From: Lentzea aerocolonigenes
Lineage (GTDB): Bacteria > Actinomycetota > Actinomycetes > Mycobacteriales > Pseudonocardiaceae
Reading direction: 5' to 3'
Length of the DNA: 64,000 nucleotides
Assembly (NCBI RefSeq): GCF_000974445.1
Contig: NZ_BBOJ01000003.1
Location: forward strand, 248,001-312,000
Part shown: positions 8,608-16,959 of the stretch, one piece after another
How the letters are laid out: each line of letters opens with the position of its first letter
How positions within the stretch are numbered: the stretch's first letter is position 1
Program-made: the position numbers and the translations under genes
Notes under the pieces: generated by a model
What the model was told of the DNA's origin: nothing
What the model saw: the letters and a program-made list of their open reading frames with translations, nothing else
The model's database searches: none

Positions 8608-9104
8608 GACTCTTGCTCGCCGCACTGGTGCTCGCGCTCTTCCCCGCCACCGCGTCGGCGTCCGTCGACGTGGCGGTGGACCGGTCGCGGATCGACAGCA
8701 CTGTCGGTCAGTACCTGAACATCTCCTCGACGATCACCAACAGCGGTGCGGAACCGACCGGGAAGCTGATCGCGCACCTGAACGTCGCCTCGCTCAACGA
8801 CGTGTACGTCGACCTGGAGGACTGGACGGCCGCGCCCACGCAGTCGCTGCCACCGCTGGGTCCCGGTGAGAGCGCCGAGGTGTCGTGGGACATCCAGGCG
8901 GTCAACGCCGGGACGTTCACCGTGTACGCCGTCGTGCTGCCGGGCGGTTCGGCGTCGTTGTCCGCCAGCCCGCCCATCCACGTCGAGGTGGCCGGGCGCC
9001 GCACCCTCAGCGCGGGTGGCGCCCTGCCGATCGCGCTGGTCGTGCCGCTGCTGCTGGGGGTGGCGGTCTTCGCGGTCCGCCGGCGGTTGCGCACCACGGC
9101 CTAA
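8604..9104 (+). CDS. membrane-anchored extracellular protein of the exporter operon
   Basis: A 166-residue protein, ATG 8604 overlapping the permease stop (ATGA). It has a signal peptide (MRLLLAALVLALFPATASA) and a single extracytoplasmic beta-rich domain (about 20-130) resembling a CARDB/NEW3-like immunoglobulin fold: NISSTITNSGAEPTGKLIAHLN... LGPGESAEVSWDIQA.NAGTFTVYAVVL. A C-terminal membrane helix (ALVVPLLLGVAVFAV) is followed by RRRLR. It therefore sits outside the cell next to the permease and may help substrate release. Function beyond topology is inference. The transcript ends in the hairpin at 9118-9168. Confidence 0.8.
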   Translation: MRLLLAALVLALFPATASASVDVAVDRSRIDSTVGQYLNISSTITNSGAEPTGKLIAHLNVASLNDVYVDLEDWTAAPTQSLPPLGPGESAEVSWDIQAVNAGTFTVYAVVLPGGSASLSASPPIHVEVAGRRTLSAGGALPIALVVPLLLGVAVFAVRRRLRTTA

Positions 9105-9117
9105 CCCCTGGTTTGCA

Positions 9118-9168
9118 CGATGGAGGGACCCTTCATCCACCTGACGTGGATGAAGGGTCCCTCCATCG
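9118..9168. terminator. bidirectional terminator hairpin
   Basis: A perfect 23-bp inverted repeat (arms 9118-9140 and 9146-9168, starting CGATGGAGGGACCC) around a 5-base loop CTGAC. It lies exactly between the convergent exporter operon and RND operon. The RND stop codon follows 2 bases after the hairpin. There is no U-tract, as is common in actinobacteria. Confidence 0.85.
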
Positions 9169-9169
9169 C

Positions 9170-12100
9170 CTACGCAGTGGCCGGTTCGGGGGTTGGGTCC
9201 GGCTTGGGACGCCGTTCCTTGCGCCGCGCGAACCGCAGGTAGAGCGACGGTGTCACGAACAGGTTCAGCAGCGTCGACGTGAAAAGTCCGCCGATGATGA
9301 CGATCGCCATCGGGTGCTCGATCTCGTGGCCCGGCAGATCGCCCGCGATCGCCAGCGGCACCAGGGCGAGGCCTGCGGCCAGTGACGTCATCAGGATCGG
9401 CGCCAGCCTCTCCTTCGCGCCGCGCAGCACCAGCTCCCTGCCGAACGACTCACCCTCCTCCCGTTCCAGGTGCTGGAAGTGGTTGATCATCAGGATTCCG
9501 TTGCGCGCCGCGATGCCGAGGACCGTGAAGAACCCGACCAGCGACCCGAGCGACAGGATCCCTCCGGTCAGCCAGGCCCCGTACACGCCGCCCGCCAACG
9601 CCATCGGCAGGGTCAGCAGCACGAGCACCGCGAGACGCCAGCTGTTGAACGCGGTCACGAGGATCAACAGGATCAGCAGGACCGCGATGCCCGCGAAGAG
9701 CAGCAGCCGGTTCTGGGCGGCCGTGGCCTCCTTGTACTCGCCGAGCAGCTCGGCGTGCATGCCGGGCGGCATCTGCACCTGCGCCAGCCGTCGCTCGACC
9801 TCCTGCGCCACCGCGACCAGTGCCGCGCCCTGCGCCACGTTCGCGCCCACGTCGATCCGGCGCGACCCGTCCTCGCGCAGGATCTGGTTCGGCGCGGACA
9901 CGATCTTCACCGAGGCGAGCTCACCGATCGGCACCTTGCGGCCGTCCGGCGCGTCCATCAGCAGTCCCTTCACGCTCTCCACGCTGAACCGGGCCTGCGG
10001 CTGGCTCCACACGTGCACCTCGGTGTTCTTGCCGTTGCGCCAGATGTCCCCGGCCTCCTCGCTGGAGATGAACGCGGACGCGGTGCGGCGCACCTCACCG
10101 GGCGAGATGCCGTACCTGGACGCCTTCTGGAGGTCGACCTCCACGGCGACCTGCGGGATGTTCGTCTGCAGGGTGACGTGTTCGTCGATGATCCCGTCGA
10201 TCCCGGCGACGAGCTCCTTGACCTCGTTGGCCTTCTCGCGGATGCCGTTCAGGTCGTCGCCGTAGATCCGGACCGTGATCGCGTCGCTGGACCCGGTCAG
10301 CACCTCCTTGGTGCGTTCCTTCAGGTACGTCTGCACGTCGCGCTGCAGACCGGGATAGCCGTCGACCACCTTCTGCACCGCGGCGAGGGTCTTGTCGTAG
10401 TCGACGTTCGGGTCGATGCTGATCCAGTTCTCGGTGAAGTTCATGCCGACGATCTCGTCGGCCAGCGTGCCCTGCCCGATGTGCGCGCCGAAGTTCCGCA
10501 CACCCGGAATCGCGCGCAGTTCCTTGCTGGCCTGCTCGGTGATCCGGACCATCTCGGTGCGGGACGTGCCCGGCTGCGCGACCCAGTGCATCAGGAAGTC
10601 GCGTTCCTTGAAGGCGGGGAACAGGTTCTGCCCGAGGAACGGCACGATCGCCAGTCCCGCCACCATCACCAGCGCCACGACCGAGTACGCGATGCCCGGC
10701 CGCGGCACGATGCGTGCCAGCAACGCCGTGTACCCGCGTTGCAGCCACCGCACGAGGGGCGACTCGCGGCGCTCGATCGGTGCGTTGCGCAGCATGATCA
10801 GCGCCAGCGCCGGGATCACCGTCAACGCCACCAGCAGCGACGCGAGGATCGACAGCCCGTAGGAGAACGCGAGCGGACGGAAGAACGAGCCGGTCAGTCC
10901 ACTGAGGAGGAACACCGGGATCGTCGACACCAGGATGATCATCGTGGCGTGCACGATCGGGCCGCGCACCTCCACCGAGGCCTCCAGGATGACCGACGCG
11001 GTCGATCGATCACTGCCTTCCTTGCGATGCTGACGTATTCGCCGCACGATGTTCTCGATGTCGATGATCGCGTCGTCCACCAGGACGCCCAGCGCGATGA
11101 CCAGGCCGGCCAGGATCATCACGTTGATGGTGGCGCCCGTGGCGTTCAGCACGAGCCCGGCCGCCACCAGCGACAGCGGGATGGTGATCGCGCTGATCAA
11201 CGCGACCCGCCACTCGAACAGGAAGAAGATCAGGATCAGCACGACCAGGCCGAAACCGATCAGCATCGCGCGGCCCAGGTTGTTCACCGACGTCTCGATG
11301 AACGTCGCCGGGCGGAAGATCTCCGTGTCGACCTGAAGCCCCTGCATGCCGGGCTGGAAGTCCCTGATGGCCTCCTCGACGCCCCGCGTGACCTCCAACG
11401 TGTTGGCCCACGGCAGCTTCTCGATGATGACCATGATGCCGGGACCGTCGTTGATCACCGCGTCACCGGTGAGCAGGGACGGCGGCATGATGTCGTCGCG
11501 GATCTCGGCGACGTCGCGCAGGTAGACCTTCGGCTTGTCCGGGTCGGTCGTGATCGGGATGCCGGCGAGCTCCTGACCGGACAACGCGGGCAGCTGGTGC
11601 TGCACCGGGAACCGGTGGTTGGCCGTGTCGATGAAGCCGCCGGTGCCGATCTCGAAGCCGCCCTTGAACTTCAGCTGCCCAACGTCCACCGCGTCACCCG
11701 CGGACTCGAGCACCTGCTGCAGGCTCACGTTGTGCTGCTTCATCTTCTCCGGGTCGACCAGTGCCTGCTTGACGTGCCAGCGGTCGCCCCAGATCGCCGC
11801 GTTGGCGACGCCCGGCACGCGCATCAGCCTCGGCCGCAGCGTCCAGTACGTCAGCAGCGCCATGTCGACGTGCGCCTGGTCGGACTTGTCGGCCTGGGAG
11901 ATGCCGATCTTCATCGTCCGGCTCGTCGACGACAGCGGCTGGATCATGAACGGCGAGTTCGCCCAGCGAGGCAGGCGCTGGCTGATCGAGTTGAGCCGTT
12001 CCTGGATCAGCAGCCGCGACTTCATCAGGTCCGTGCCCTGCTCGAAGATCATCACGATCGACGACAGCTGCGACACGGACTTCGACCGCATCGCGGTCAG

Positions 12101-12334
12101 GCCCTCGATGCCGTTGAGACCCTGTTCCATCGGCACGGACACGAGTTCCTCGACGTCCTTCGCGGACAGTCCGATGCAGATGGTCTGGATTTCCACGCGG
12201 GGCGGGGCGAACTCGGGGAAGGCGTCGATGGCCATGTCCTTGACCTGGAGGATGCCGAAGAACATCAGCATCGACGCCCCGACGACGACGAGGAACTTGA
12301 GCTTCAGGCTCGTCCCGATGATCCAGCGCATCAT
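9170..12334 (-). CDS. RND-superfamily efflux pump, CusA/CzcA-like (second pump of operon)
   Basis: A 1054-residue protein with full RND topology: TM1 at about 12-30, a large loop, TM2-6, TM7 near residue 540, a second large loop, TM8-12. The N-terminal block DAFPEFAPPRVEIQT...GLSAKDVEELV..PMEQGLNGI and FEQGTDLMKSRLLIQERL match the CusA/CzcA (heavy-metal) branch. The TM4 stretch LGVLVDDAIIDIENIVRRI carries the acidic residues used for proton relay. It is the last gene of a three-gene operon, 6 bases after the lipoprotein gene. Substrate is unpredictable without alignment; metal is the family precedent. A complete CusA-like pump in an organism without a typical outer membrane is unusual. Confidence 0.9.
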   Translation of the reverse strand: MMRWIIGTSLKLKFLVVVGASMLMFFGILQVKDMAIDAFPEFAPPRVEIQTICIGLSAKDVEELVSVPMEQGLNGIEGLTAMRSKSVSQLSSIVMIFEQGTDLMKSRLLIQERLNSISQRLPRWANSPFMIQPLSSTSRTMKIGISQADKSDQAHVDMALLTYWTLRPRLMRVPGVANAAIWGDRWHVKQALVDPEKMKQHNVSLQQVLESAGDAVDVGQLKFKGGFEIGTGGFIDTANHRFPVQHQLPALSGQELAGIPITTDPDKPKVYLRDVAEIRDDIMPPSLLTGDAVINDGPGIMVIIEKLPWANTLEVTRGVEEAIRDFQPGMQGLQVDTEIFRPATFIETSVNNLGRAMLIGFGLVVLILIFFLFEWRVALISAITIPLSLVAAGLVLNATGATINVMILAGLVIALGVLVDDAIIDIENIVRRIRQHRKEGSDRSTASVILEASVEVRGPIVHATMIILVSTIPVFLLSGLTGSFFRPLAFSYGLSILASLLVALTVIPALALIMLRNAPIERRESPLVRWLQRGYTALLARIVPRPGIAYSVVALVMVAGLAIVPFLGQNLFPAFKERDFLMHWVAQPGTSRTEMVRITEQASKELRAIPGVRNFGAHIGQGTLADEIVGMNFTENWISIDPNVDYDKTLAAVQKVVDGYPGLQRDVQTYLKERTKEVLTGSSDAITVRIYGDDLNGIREKANEVKELVAGIDGIIDEHVTLQTNIPQVAVEVDLQKASRYGISPGEVRRTASAFISSEEAGDIWRNGKNTEVHVWSQPQARFSVESVKGLLMDAPDGRKVPIGELASVKIVSAPNQILREDGSRRIDVGANVAQGAALVAVAQEVERRLAQVQMPPGMHAELLGEYKEATAAQNRLLLFAGIAVLLILLILVTAFNSWRLAVLVLLTLPMALAGGVYGAWLTGGILSLGSLVGFFTVLGIAARNGILMINHFQHLEREEGESFGRELVLRGAKERLAPILMTSLAAGLALVPLAIAGDLPGHEIEHPMAIVIIGGLFTSTLLNLFVTPSLYLRFARRKERRPKPDPTPEPATA

Positions 12335-12340
12335 GGCGGG

Positions 12341-12775
12341 CTACTTCCCGACGCCGAGTTCGGCTCCGTACAGCTCGATGACGCCCGTCTTCACGATCGT
12401 GGTGCCCTCCGCGGGGCCGGAGGACAGGAACGCCTCCGAGCCCGCGGTGCCGCCCACGTTCGCCACGGTGACCTGCTCGCGCACGTACTGGCGCGGACCG
12501 GTGACGGTGTAGACCCAGGTGTTGCCGTCCGGTGTGTAGACCACGCACTGGTAGGGCACCACGGTTCCGGTGCCGGACTTGGCGATCTTGGTGGTCTCCA
12601 CGCCGACGCGCTTCTCCGCCATCTCGGTGAGCTTCACGCTCTTGACGCTCTTGCCCGCGATCGTCTCGATCACGGCAGGTCGTTCCTTCCCACCGCCGTC
12701 CGTGGCGGAGGTCGCCACCGAACACCCCGCGGCGCCCAGCACGAGCAGGACCGTTGCGATCAGTCGGCTACGCAT
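12341..12775 (-). CDS. short lipoprotein resembling only the C-terminal part of an RND adaptor
   Basis: A 144-residue lipoprotein: signal MRSRLIATVLLVLGAAGC with lipobox ending at Cys18. The rest resembles the last domains of CusB/CzcB-type membrane fusion proteins: MAEKRVGVETTKI, VPYQCVVYTPDGNTWVYTVTGPRQYVREQVTV, then GPAEGTTIVKTGVIELYGAELG. The coiled-coil hairpin and lipoyl domain that reach an outer-membrane channel are missing. It overlaps the first pump gene by 8 bases and precedes the second by 6, so all three are coupled. It is probably a minimal periplasm-side adaptor for a monoderm envelope. This is inference from size and placement. Confidence 0.75.
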   Translation of the reverse strand: MRSRLIATVLLVLGAAGCSVATSATDGGGKERPAVIETIAGKSVKSVKLTEMAEKRVGVETTKIAKSGTGTVVPYQCVVYTPDGNTWVYTVTGPRQYVREQVTVANVGGTAGSEAFLSSGPAEGTTIVKTGVIELYGAELGVGK

Positions 12776-15700
12776 CTGCCTTCTCCTTCGGCGCGAGACG
12801 CGGGTAGAGCGCGGGCAGGACCAGCAGGTTCACCACCGCGGTGGTGACCAGTCCACCCAGGACGATCAGGGCGAGCGGGGCGACGATCTCCAGGCCGGCG
12901 ACCGCACCCCAGACGATCAGCGGGACGAGCGCGAGCGCGGTCGCGAGCATGGACGTCACGGCGGGCGTGAACCGTTCACGGCTGCCGCGTGCGACGTCAC
13001 CGTCCACGAGCTCGTAGTGGTTGAGCTGGACCAGGGCTCCGCGCACGGCGACCGCCAGCACCGCCAGCAACCCGAGCAGTGCCACGACCGACAGGCCGGC
13101 GCGTTGCGTGGCCGCGGCGAGCAGGCCGCCGGACAGCGCCACCGGCAGCAGCAGGAACACGGTCGTCGCGAGCCGCCAGCTGCGCAGACCGGCCTGGAGC
13201 AGGAAGTACACCAGGATCACCGCGCCGGCGATGTACAGCCAGATCCGCAGATCGGTCGACGCCCGCGCCTGGCTCTCACCGAGCACCTCGAGGTGGTGCT
13301 CACGCGGGAAAGAGACACCCTTGACCCGGTCCGACACGTCCCGCGTGACGTCGGCCAGCGAGCGGCCGCTCACGTTCGCCACGACGTCGATGCTGCGCGA
13401 CACGGAGTCGTGCGTGATCATCGCGGGCTTAGGCGTGACCCTGACCTCCGCCACGTCGCTCAGCTTCACCTGCGCGGGCCCGCCTTCCGGGCCGCCGACG
13501 GGTGCGTCGATCAGCAGGTCCCTGATGTTGGCGGGGTTCTGCCTCAGTTCCGGCCTGCCCCACACCACGACCTCGAAGACCTTCGAGTCCTCGAACAGGT
13601 TCCCTGCGACGGTCGCGGCGACCAGCGTCGCCGACTGCCGGCGGACGTCACCCGGCTTCAACCCGTACTTCGCGGCCTTCTCGACCGAGACCTCGATCTC
13701 CAGCGTCGGCTGCACCTCGGTGGAGTTGATCCGCGGGTCGCTGATCCCGTCGATTCCCCTGAGGATGCCGAGCACCTCGGCGGCCTTGTCGTTGAGGACG
13801 GAGTACTCGTGCCCGTAGATGCGGACCACGACGTCCGACGTCGAGCCGCGGCTGATCACGTCCCGCACCTGCCGGTCGGAGTAGGTGATCACGTTGCCGC
13901 GGATGCCCGGATAGCCGTCGACGACGTCGCGCACCGCGTTCAGCGTGCTGTCGTAGCCGGCGCGGTCGTCGAGGCTGAGCCAGACCTCGCTCGCGTTGAT
14001 GTTGACGATCTGGTCGCCCGCCATCGCACGACCGGTGTGCGCACCGACGTTGCGGACGCCGGAGACACCGCGCAGCTCCTTGGTGAGCGCGGAGGTGATC
14101 CGGTTCATCTCCGGCCGGGACGTGCCCGGGACGGCCTCCCACGTGACCAGCACGTCGCGTTCCTGCAACGTCGGCGCGAGCGGGTGGCCACCGAGCAGCG
14201 GCGTGACGGCGAGGCCCGCGATCAGCAGCACGGCCGCGAACGCCCACGACACCAGCCGCACCCGCAGGAACAGCCCGAGTAGTGCGGCGTAGCCCTTCTC
14301 CAGCCACAGCGCGAACGGCGACGCGCGGTGCCCCTTGGTGAGGAGCACGGTCGCCAGCACCGGCGCGACGGTGAGCGCGACGAGCATCGAAACACCGATC
14401 GCGACGAGGAACCCGACGGCGACCGGGGTGAGGAACGCGCCCCGCACGCCGTCCAGGATCAGCAGCGGCGCCACCGACACGACCGTCACGCACGTCGCCA
14501 CGAACAGCGGCCCGCGCATCTCGACCACGGCGTCCGCGATCGCCTCGGACGTCGGTTCGCCGTCGCGCAGCCGTTGCCGCACGTTGTCGACCGCGACCAC
14601 GGCGTCGTCCACCACCACGGCGAGCGCCATCACCAGCCCGGCGATGGTCATCATGTTGAGCGGTGTGCCGAACCAGTTCAGCACCAGCGCCGTGACGGCG
14701 ACCGACGCCGCGATGCTCAGCAGCACGGTCAGGGCGGCCCGCCAGTGGAACAGGAACGCGAACACGACCAGCAACAGCAGCAGCGCGCCGACCAGCAGTG
14801 TGGTGACGAGGTTCTGCTTCATCGTGTCGATGAACGACGCGGGCCGGTACACCGAGGTGTCCATCCGCACACCGGGCAGGGCCGGCCGCAGGTCGTTGAG
14901 CGCGGCCTCGACGTTCGCGGTGACCTCGGACAGGCTCGAACCCGGGAAGCGTTCCACGACCAGCATCAGGCTCGGCGAGTCGTTGACGACCGCGTCACCG
15001 ATCATGATCTGGTGGTCCTCGGTGATGGTCGCGACGTCGGTCAGCTTGAGGCCGCGGTCCTCGGCGCCCTGCACGGTCACCTGGCCGAGCTGGGCGGCGC
15101 TCTTGATCGGCTGGTTGTGCTGGATCTCGATGCGCTGGTTGGCCGTGTCGACGAAGCCGCCGAGCCCCGGCGTGGACGCCTCGACGAACGTCAGCGGCGA
15201 CACCCACAGCGCGTTCGCGGAGGTCCGCAGCACCTGGTCGAGCGTGACGGCGTTCTGGGCGAGCTTCGACGGGTCGACCTGCACCTGCAGCTGCCGGTCG
15301 CGGAAGCCCCAGATCGCGACGTTGGCGACGCCCTTCACGCTCAGCAGCCGCGGCACGACCGTCCACCTGCTCAGCAGCGACATGTCGATCAGCGACTTGT
15401 CGGTCGACGACAGCCCGATCATCATCAACCGGCCGGTGCTGCTCAACGGCTGGATCACCAGCGGCGGCCGGGAGCTCGCGGCGGGCAGCGCGGGCACCAT
15501 GGTGAGGCGCTCCTGCACGACCTGACGGGCCCTGATCGGGTCCGTGCCGGGCTCGAACGTCATCTCCATCGAGCTCAGGCCCGGAATGGTCCGCGACTCC
15601 AGCTTCGCGAGCCACGGGATGCCGTTGAAGAACTCGTTCTCCATCGGGTTGGTGATGAGGTTCTCCACCTCTTCCGCGGAGAGCCCCAGCGCCTCGACCT

Positions 15701-15848
15701 GGACGTCCACCCGCACCGGCCCGAACTCCGGCAGTGCCTCGACGTTGCTGTCGCGCAGCTGCACGAAGCCGAGCGCGATGAGGGCGACCGCGACCGCCAG
15801 CACGAGACGGCGGTACCTCTGGCTCGACCCGACGATCCAACGCATCAT
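12768..15848 (-). CDS. RND-superfamily efflux pump, CusA/CzcA-like (first pump of operon)
   Basis: A 1026-residue protein when started at ATG 15846-15848, the first of two tandem ATGs (MMRWIVG, mirroring MMRWIIG of the sister pump) with GAAGGG upstream. The longer frame reaching 15905 lacks a good start. It has full 12-TM RND organisation, EALPEFGPVRVDVQVEALGLSAEEVENLI at the N terminus and AVVVDDAVVAVDNVRQRL in TM4. It is clearly a paralogue of the pump at 9170-12334 but diverged. Two unequal RND subunits with one small lipoprotein suggest a heterotrimeric pump as in MdtBC, which is speculative. Transcription likely starts just downstream of the 11-bp repeat array at 15898-15948. Confidence 0.9.
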   Translation of the reverse strand: MMRWIVGSSQRYRRLVLAVAVALIALGFVQLRDSNVEALPEFGPVRVDVQVEALGLSAEEVENLITNPMENEFFNGIPWLAKLESRTIPGLSSMEMTFEPGTDPIRARQVVQERLTMVPALPAASSRPPLVIQPLSSTGRLMMIGLSSTDKSLIDMSLLSRWTVVPRLLSVKGVANVAIWGFRDRQLQVQVDPSKLAQNAVTLDQVLRTSANALWVSPLTFVEASTPGLGGFVDTANQRIEIQHNQPIKSAAQLGQVTVQGAEDRGLKLTDVATITEDHQIMIGDAVVNDSPSLMLVVERFPGSSLSEVTANVEAALNDLRPALPGVRMDTSVYRPASFIDTMKQNLVTTLLVGALLLLLVVFAFLFHWRAALTVLLSIAASVAVTALVLNWFGTPLNMMTIAGLVMALAVVVDDAVVAVDNVRQRLRDGEPTSEAIADAVVEMRGPLFVATCVTVVSVAPLLILDGVRGAFLTPVAVGFLVAIGVSMLVALTVAPVLATVLLTKGHRASPFALWLEKGYAALLGLFLRVRLVSWAFAAVLLIAGLAVTPLLGGHPLAPTLQERDVLVTWEAVPGTSRPEMNRITSALTKELRGVSGVRNVGAHTGRAMAGDQIVNINASEVWLSLDDRAGYDSTLNAVRDVVDGYPGIRGNVITYSDRQVRDVISRGSTSDVVVRIYGHEYSVLNDKAAEVLGILRGIDGISDPRINSTEVQPTLEIEVSVEKAAKYGLKPGDVRRQSATLVAATVAGNLFEDSKVFEVVVWGRPELRQNPANIRDLLIDAPVGGPEGGPAQVKLSDVAEVRVTPKPAMITHDSVSRSIDVVANVSGRSLADVTRDVSDRVKGVSFPREHHLEVLGESQARASTDLRIWLYIAGAVILVYFLLQAGLRSWRLATTVFLLLPVALSGGLLAAATQRAGLSVVALLGLLAVLAVAVRGALVQLNHYELVDGDVARGSRERFTPAVTSMLATALALVPLIVWGAVAGLEIVAPLALIVLGGLVTTAVVNLLVLPALYPRLAPKEKADA

Positions 15849-15897
15849 GGCCGGCGACCCTTCACTCCGGTGACCTTGCGGGCAAAGATGAACTCGC

Positions 15898-15948
15898 CTG
15901 GTCACAGAGCGCTCATAGCCGCCTCACAGTCCTCTCAGACCGTGCTCA
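15898..15948 (-). promoter_or_regulatory. five direct repeats at exact 11-bp spacing before the RND operon
   Basis: On the minus strand, TGAG recurs at 15948, 15937, 15926 and 15915, followed by TGAC at 15904: five boxes in perfect 11-bp register. Heptamers read TGAGCAC, TGAGAGG, TGAGGCG, TGAGCGC and TGACCAG. Equal 11-bp phasing of direct heptamers is the binding geometry of OmpR/PhoB-type and SARP regulators. The array ends about 50 bases upstream of the first pump's start codon, the right place for an activator. Confidence 0.65.
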
Positions 15949-15965
15949 TCGGGCCTGTTCCGCGA

Positions 15966-16757
15966 TCAGCAGGTCTTGCGGACGTGCCCGCTGGTCCCGG
16001 CCGGCAGGACGTACAGGTCGCGCTGCACGATGCTGATCCGATCGCTCCACTCCTCGCAGGCCGCTTTGCGCCCGCTGTCGGTGTACTCGACGTCCAGCAC
16101 CCGGTTGCCGAACGGCCCGGCGTAGTCGCCGCACTCCTCCCACTCACCGCACTCCTCGACGACGGCGAAGTCGAGCCCGTTGGCGACGCGGTTGGCGGCC
16201 AGCTCCGGGGTGTTCTTCTGGGCGATGGCCAGGTTCTTGGAGTGCGCGTAAGCCGACAGGAGCTTGACGTACTCCTGCGCGTGGGTGGTCGTGAGCAGGT
16301 TCTTCGACCGCGAGTAGCTGTCGAAGTTGTCCGGCTCGACCGCCTGGTACCCCTTGGCCGCACAGGTGTCGATCCACGCCTTCACCTTGGCCGCCGCACG
16401 CGTGCGCTTGTCGGCCGTGCGCAGGTCGAGCAACGTCTCCTTCCAGTCCGGGTCGACCACCTTGTTGCCGTTGGCGTCACGCAGCAGCAGATCGCTCTGC
16501 CAGTCGCCGTCGTGCCCCTCCTGGACCTGGAAGGCGTTGACGTAGCAGACGTTGTACTTGCCGGCGGCGGGTGCCGCTTCCCGGTCGCGGATGACGATCT
16601 CGACGTTGGACGCCGGCGGGTAGGCGCCGCCGATCTGGTAGTCCAGCCCGGCTCTCGACGGAGGCAGCGTCACGGCGGCTTTCGACGGCTCCGCGGTGAT
16701 CAGCAGGGTGGTCGCTGCGAGGACGAGGGCGGTGAGCGGGACTGACAGACGCCTCAT
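15966..16757 (-). CDS. secreted endo-alpha-1,4-polygalactosaminidase-like protein (GH114)
   Basis: A 263-residue secreted protein from ATG 16755-16757, with signal peptide MRRLSVPLTALVLAATTLLITAEPSKA. The mature sequence has a GH114 TIM-barrel pattern: LDYQIGGAYPP, KYNVCYVNAFQVQ, LLLRDANGNKVVDPDWKETLLDLRT, GYQAVEPDNFDSY (candidate catalytic acids Glu and Asp), LAIAQKNTPELA and DFAVVEECGEWEECGDY. Family members cleave alpha-1,4-linked galactosamine polymers such as biofilm exopolysaccharide. Four conserved Cys suggest disulfides. It stands alone. A LacI-type operator-like sequence lies 24 bases upstream of the start. Confidence 0.85.
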   Translation of the reverse strand: MRRLSVPLTALVLAATTLLITAEPSKAAVTLPPSRAGLDYQIGGAYPPASNVEIVIRDREAAPAAGKYNVCYVNAFQVQEGHDGDWQSDLLLRDANGNKVVDPDWKETLLDLRTADKRTRAAAKVKAWIDTCAAKGYQAVEPDNFDSYSRSKNLLTTTHAQEYVKLLSAYAHSKNLAIAQKNTPELAANRVANGLDFAVVEECGEWEECGDYAGPFGNRVLDVEYTDSGRKAACEEWSDRISIVQRDLYVLPAGTSGHVRKTC

Positions 16758-16780
16758 GAAGTCTCCGATGATGATGTTGG

Positions 16781-16792
16781 GTAATCGTTTAC
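16781..16792. promoter_or_regulatory. LacI-family-like operator candidate
   Basis: GTAATCGTTTAC has GTAA/TTAC arms around a CG centre, resembling LacI/GalR-type operators. It lies 24 bases before the GH114 start, where a repressor would block transcription until sugar is present. No LacI-type gene is in the window, so the regulator would act from elsewhere. Confidence 0.4.
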
Positions 16793-16843
16793 AGACTGGC
16801 AGAGGCGCGGTTGTGCGGTCGACGGGGGTCACGGCGGACAGCG

Positions 16844-16913
16844 CGAGCAGCGGCCACCACCACACCCCCAGCCGCTGCCACGCCCCACCCACCACGAGCA
16901 GCGGCCACCACCA
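16844..16913. repeat. two 19-bp direct repeats in a GC-rich intergenic spacer
   Basis: CGAGCAGCGGCCACCACCA occurs at 16844-16862 and 16895-16913, 51 bp apart, within the CCA-rich spacer after the LuxR-type gene and before the GH114 promoter. It has no clear role and probably reflects low-complexity DNA. Confidence 0.5.
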
Positions 16914-16959
16914 ACCACAGCCACGCCCCCGCTTCCAGCCACCACCCGAGCCGCGACCG

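Noticed and set aside
9470..12847. 1125-codon plus-strand frame opposite the RND pump
   Set aside because: Antisense shadow with composition typical of such frames (His, Asp, Arg, Gln rich); no start signal. The pump on the minus strand is unambiguous.
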